Origin: an uncultured Mucilaginibacter sp.
GTDB taxonomy: Bacteria > Bacteroidota > Bacteroidia > Sphingobacteriales > Sphingobacteriaceae
Direction: 5' to 3'
Length of the DNA: 51,262 nucleotides
Assembly (NCBI RefSeq): GCF_903893715.1
Contig: NZ_CAITNG010000102.1
Location: forward strand, 1 to 51,262
Positions 50,291 through 51,262 of the stretch are shown here, piece by piece. The position numbers and the translations under genes were made by a program. The stretch's first letter is position 1. Each line of letters starts with the position of its first letter. The notes under the pieces were generated by a model. That model did no database searches. It worked only from the letters and a program-made list of their open reading frames with translations, and had not been told where the DNA came from.

Positions 50291-50737
50291 TTATTTAAGA
50301 ACAATCGTATACTTCAGGCTATCTAACTGCTTTGGTGTAAGGTCTATTCTACGAAATATATTGCTTGGTGATAGCGGTGTATTTTCAGGTAGTTTTTGAA
50401 TATCTCTTTTATAAAAGGCAATAGTCAAGCCGCTATCTGCTAATGCAACATCCTTCCAACTATGGGCATTGATTGACGGGTGTATAGTGTCATTTGGCAA
50501 TATTTTTCTAATGTTAATATTATAAGCAACATCGTAGTCGTACTTGCGATTTGTGCTTGCTGCGGTTGAGTCGAACGAAAAATTGTAGTTGTAATCATTT
50601 AATCTCTTGTAGCCGTGAACATAGCAGTATAAAGAGTCCGGTGTGTGATTGATAATAGTTATATCATCATTGCCCGGGTCATAGATACAAGATGCAAAAA
50701 GAGCTACAAGGCATAGTAATAGTAGTCTGGTTTTCAT
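50291..50737 (-). CDS. Hypothetical lipoprotein
   Basis: 148 residues. Lipobox VALFASC, then a beta-rich mature part opening DITIINHTPDSLYCYVHGY; ends LDSLKYTIVLK. No family recognised. Probably anchored in a membrane facing the periplasm. Confidence 0.8.
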   Translation of the reverse strand: MKTRLLLLCLVALFASCIYDPGNDDITIINHTPDSLYCYVHGYKRLNDYNYNFSFDSTAASTNRKYDYDVAYNINIRKILPNDTIHPSINAHSWKDVALADSGLTIAFYKRDIQKLPENTPLSPSNIFRRIDLTPKQLDSLKYTIVLK

Positions 50738-50860
50738 ACGATGGCAAATCTGGTTTAAATATAGGTGCTGATTTGATAATTTGAAGGATTTTTCTTACAT
50801 TGTATGGATTGAGACTCAACATTAAAGAATCAAGAGTTAAGACAAAAGCAGTTCTTTGAA

Positions 50861-51074
50861 ATACCCATATTTACCCATATAGTGAGATGGAAGATGTAAA
50901 ATGGAAAACGGAAGATGTGTTTTGAAATTTACCCATAATTACCCATGGAGTCTGTTATTAGGTCATTATTAATTTGCTTCCCGGTAGCTATCGGGAGCAC
51001 ATAGTGCGGATACCCATATTTACCCATGTAGGGAGATGGAAGATGTGTTTTGAAACGTACCCATAATTACCCAT
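50861..51074. repeat. ATGGGTA-box repeat region, two tandem-like units
   Basis: Unit 1 (50861-50948) and unit 2 (51010-51074) each run TACCCATATTTACCCAT, GAGATGGAAGATG, GTTTTGAAA, TACCCATAATTACCCAT. Unit 1 has an extra GGAAGATG-type copy. The TAGCTA palindrome lies between them. Together they fill most of the gene-free stretch 50738-51145; the rest, up to 51145, shows no recognisable feature. Confidence 0.78.
50979..50996. repeat. TAGCTA-centred palindrome, copy 3
   Basis: TCCCGGTAGCTATCGGGA, one mismatch from perfect symmetry. Confidence 0.8.
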
Positions 51075-51145
51075 GTGCCATTAAAGGCCGGAGGCCTGGA
51101 AATAGTTAGTCACGAGCGATGACGTGGCTGTTGCGCAACGAACTT

Positions 51146-51262
51146 TTACAAGCATGTTAATTTTGTAGTAAATTGAGGTCCATTAGCTTTTATAACAACA
51201 GGGTCAAGTGTCACTTTAGGTTCTAACAGGTTCAATATAGCATCCCAAAGTTCTTTCTCTCC
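51146..51262 (-). CDS. Partial CDS, C-terminal end of a gene running off the window
   Basis: 38 codons open to the window edge on the minus strand (ELWDAILNLLEPKVTLDP ... ending TTKLTCL) then TAA at 51148-51146. The codon pattern looks coding, but the fragment is too short to identify the family. Confidence 0.55.
   Translation of the reverse strand, partial: GEKELWDAILNLLEPKVTLDPVVIKANGPQFTTKLTCL

Overview
The window looks like a chromosomal segment from a Bacteroidota species of the family Sphingobacteriaceae, probably close to Mucilaginibacter. The family-restricted genes point there: a GLPGLI protein with an outer-membrane barrel, DUF4293, PorT-like barrel, tandem GH29 fucosidases and a Tat-exported GH2. 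So do the Bacteroidota-type promoters (TTTG, about 19-20 bp, TAnnTTTG), several of which sit only 4-15 bp before the start codon. No rRNA, phage, IS element or CRISPR array is visible. This placement is inferred from sequence features, not from a database search.

Layout. 0.2-3.8 kb: GLPGLI protein and outer-membrane barrel. 4.2-6.8 kb (minus): response regulator, histidine kinase, polytopic membrane protein and a soluble protein of unknown function, divergent from three unrecognised membrane/secreted genes (7.0-9.0 kb). 9.1-11.8 kb: EttA, an ECF sigma factor and its small membrane partner. 12-18.3 kb (minus): helicase-nuclease fusion, UDG-like protein, nucleotidyltransferase with a small partner, and NagZ-like GH3. 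18.5-24.6 kb: PorT-like barrel, DUF4293, TruA, ABC exporter, TetR regulator with a clear operator, and a dicarboxylate/amino-acid symporter. 24.7-27.7 kb: Tat-exported GH2. 27.8-28.5 kb: a gene-free patch of nested intergenic repeats. 28.6-35.2 kb: accessory islet with three PIN-type toxin-antitoxin modules, an orphan antitoxin-like gene, sucD, msrB and a HAD protein. 35.4-38.6 kb: two GH29 fucosidases. 38.7-40.7 kb: His-rich lipoprotein, methyltransferase, sterol-desaturase remnant and initiator tRNA. 40.8-45.9 kb: era, der, and the ligase-associated exonuclease with its ATP-dependent DNA ligase. 46.1-51.3 kb: S41 protease, murQ, hypothetical, Bax-inhibitor-1 family, lipoprotein, repeats and the 3' end of a gene running off the window.

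Cooperation between genes: GH2 and GH29 enzymes suggest degradation of fucosylated glycans; NagZ-like GH3 and MurQ suggest cell-wall recycling; exonuclease and ligase form a translationally coupled repair pair.

The most unusual content is non-coding. There is a roughly 200-bp repeat family built on ATGGGTA boxes, and several palindromic repeats, two of which have entered reading frames. A vapBC cassette of about 0.75 kb is flanked by 67/68-bp direct repeats copied from the 3' end of the neighbouring HAD gene. The coupled UDG-like/nucleotidyltransferase/small-ORF operon is the best candidate for an undescribed protein system.
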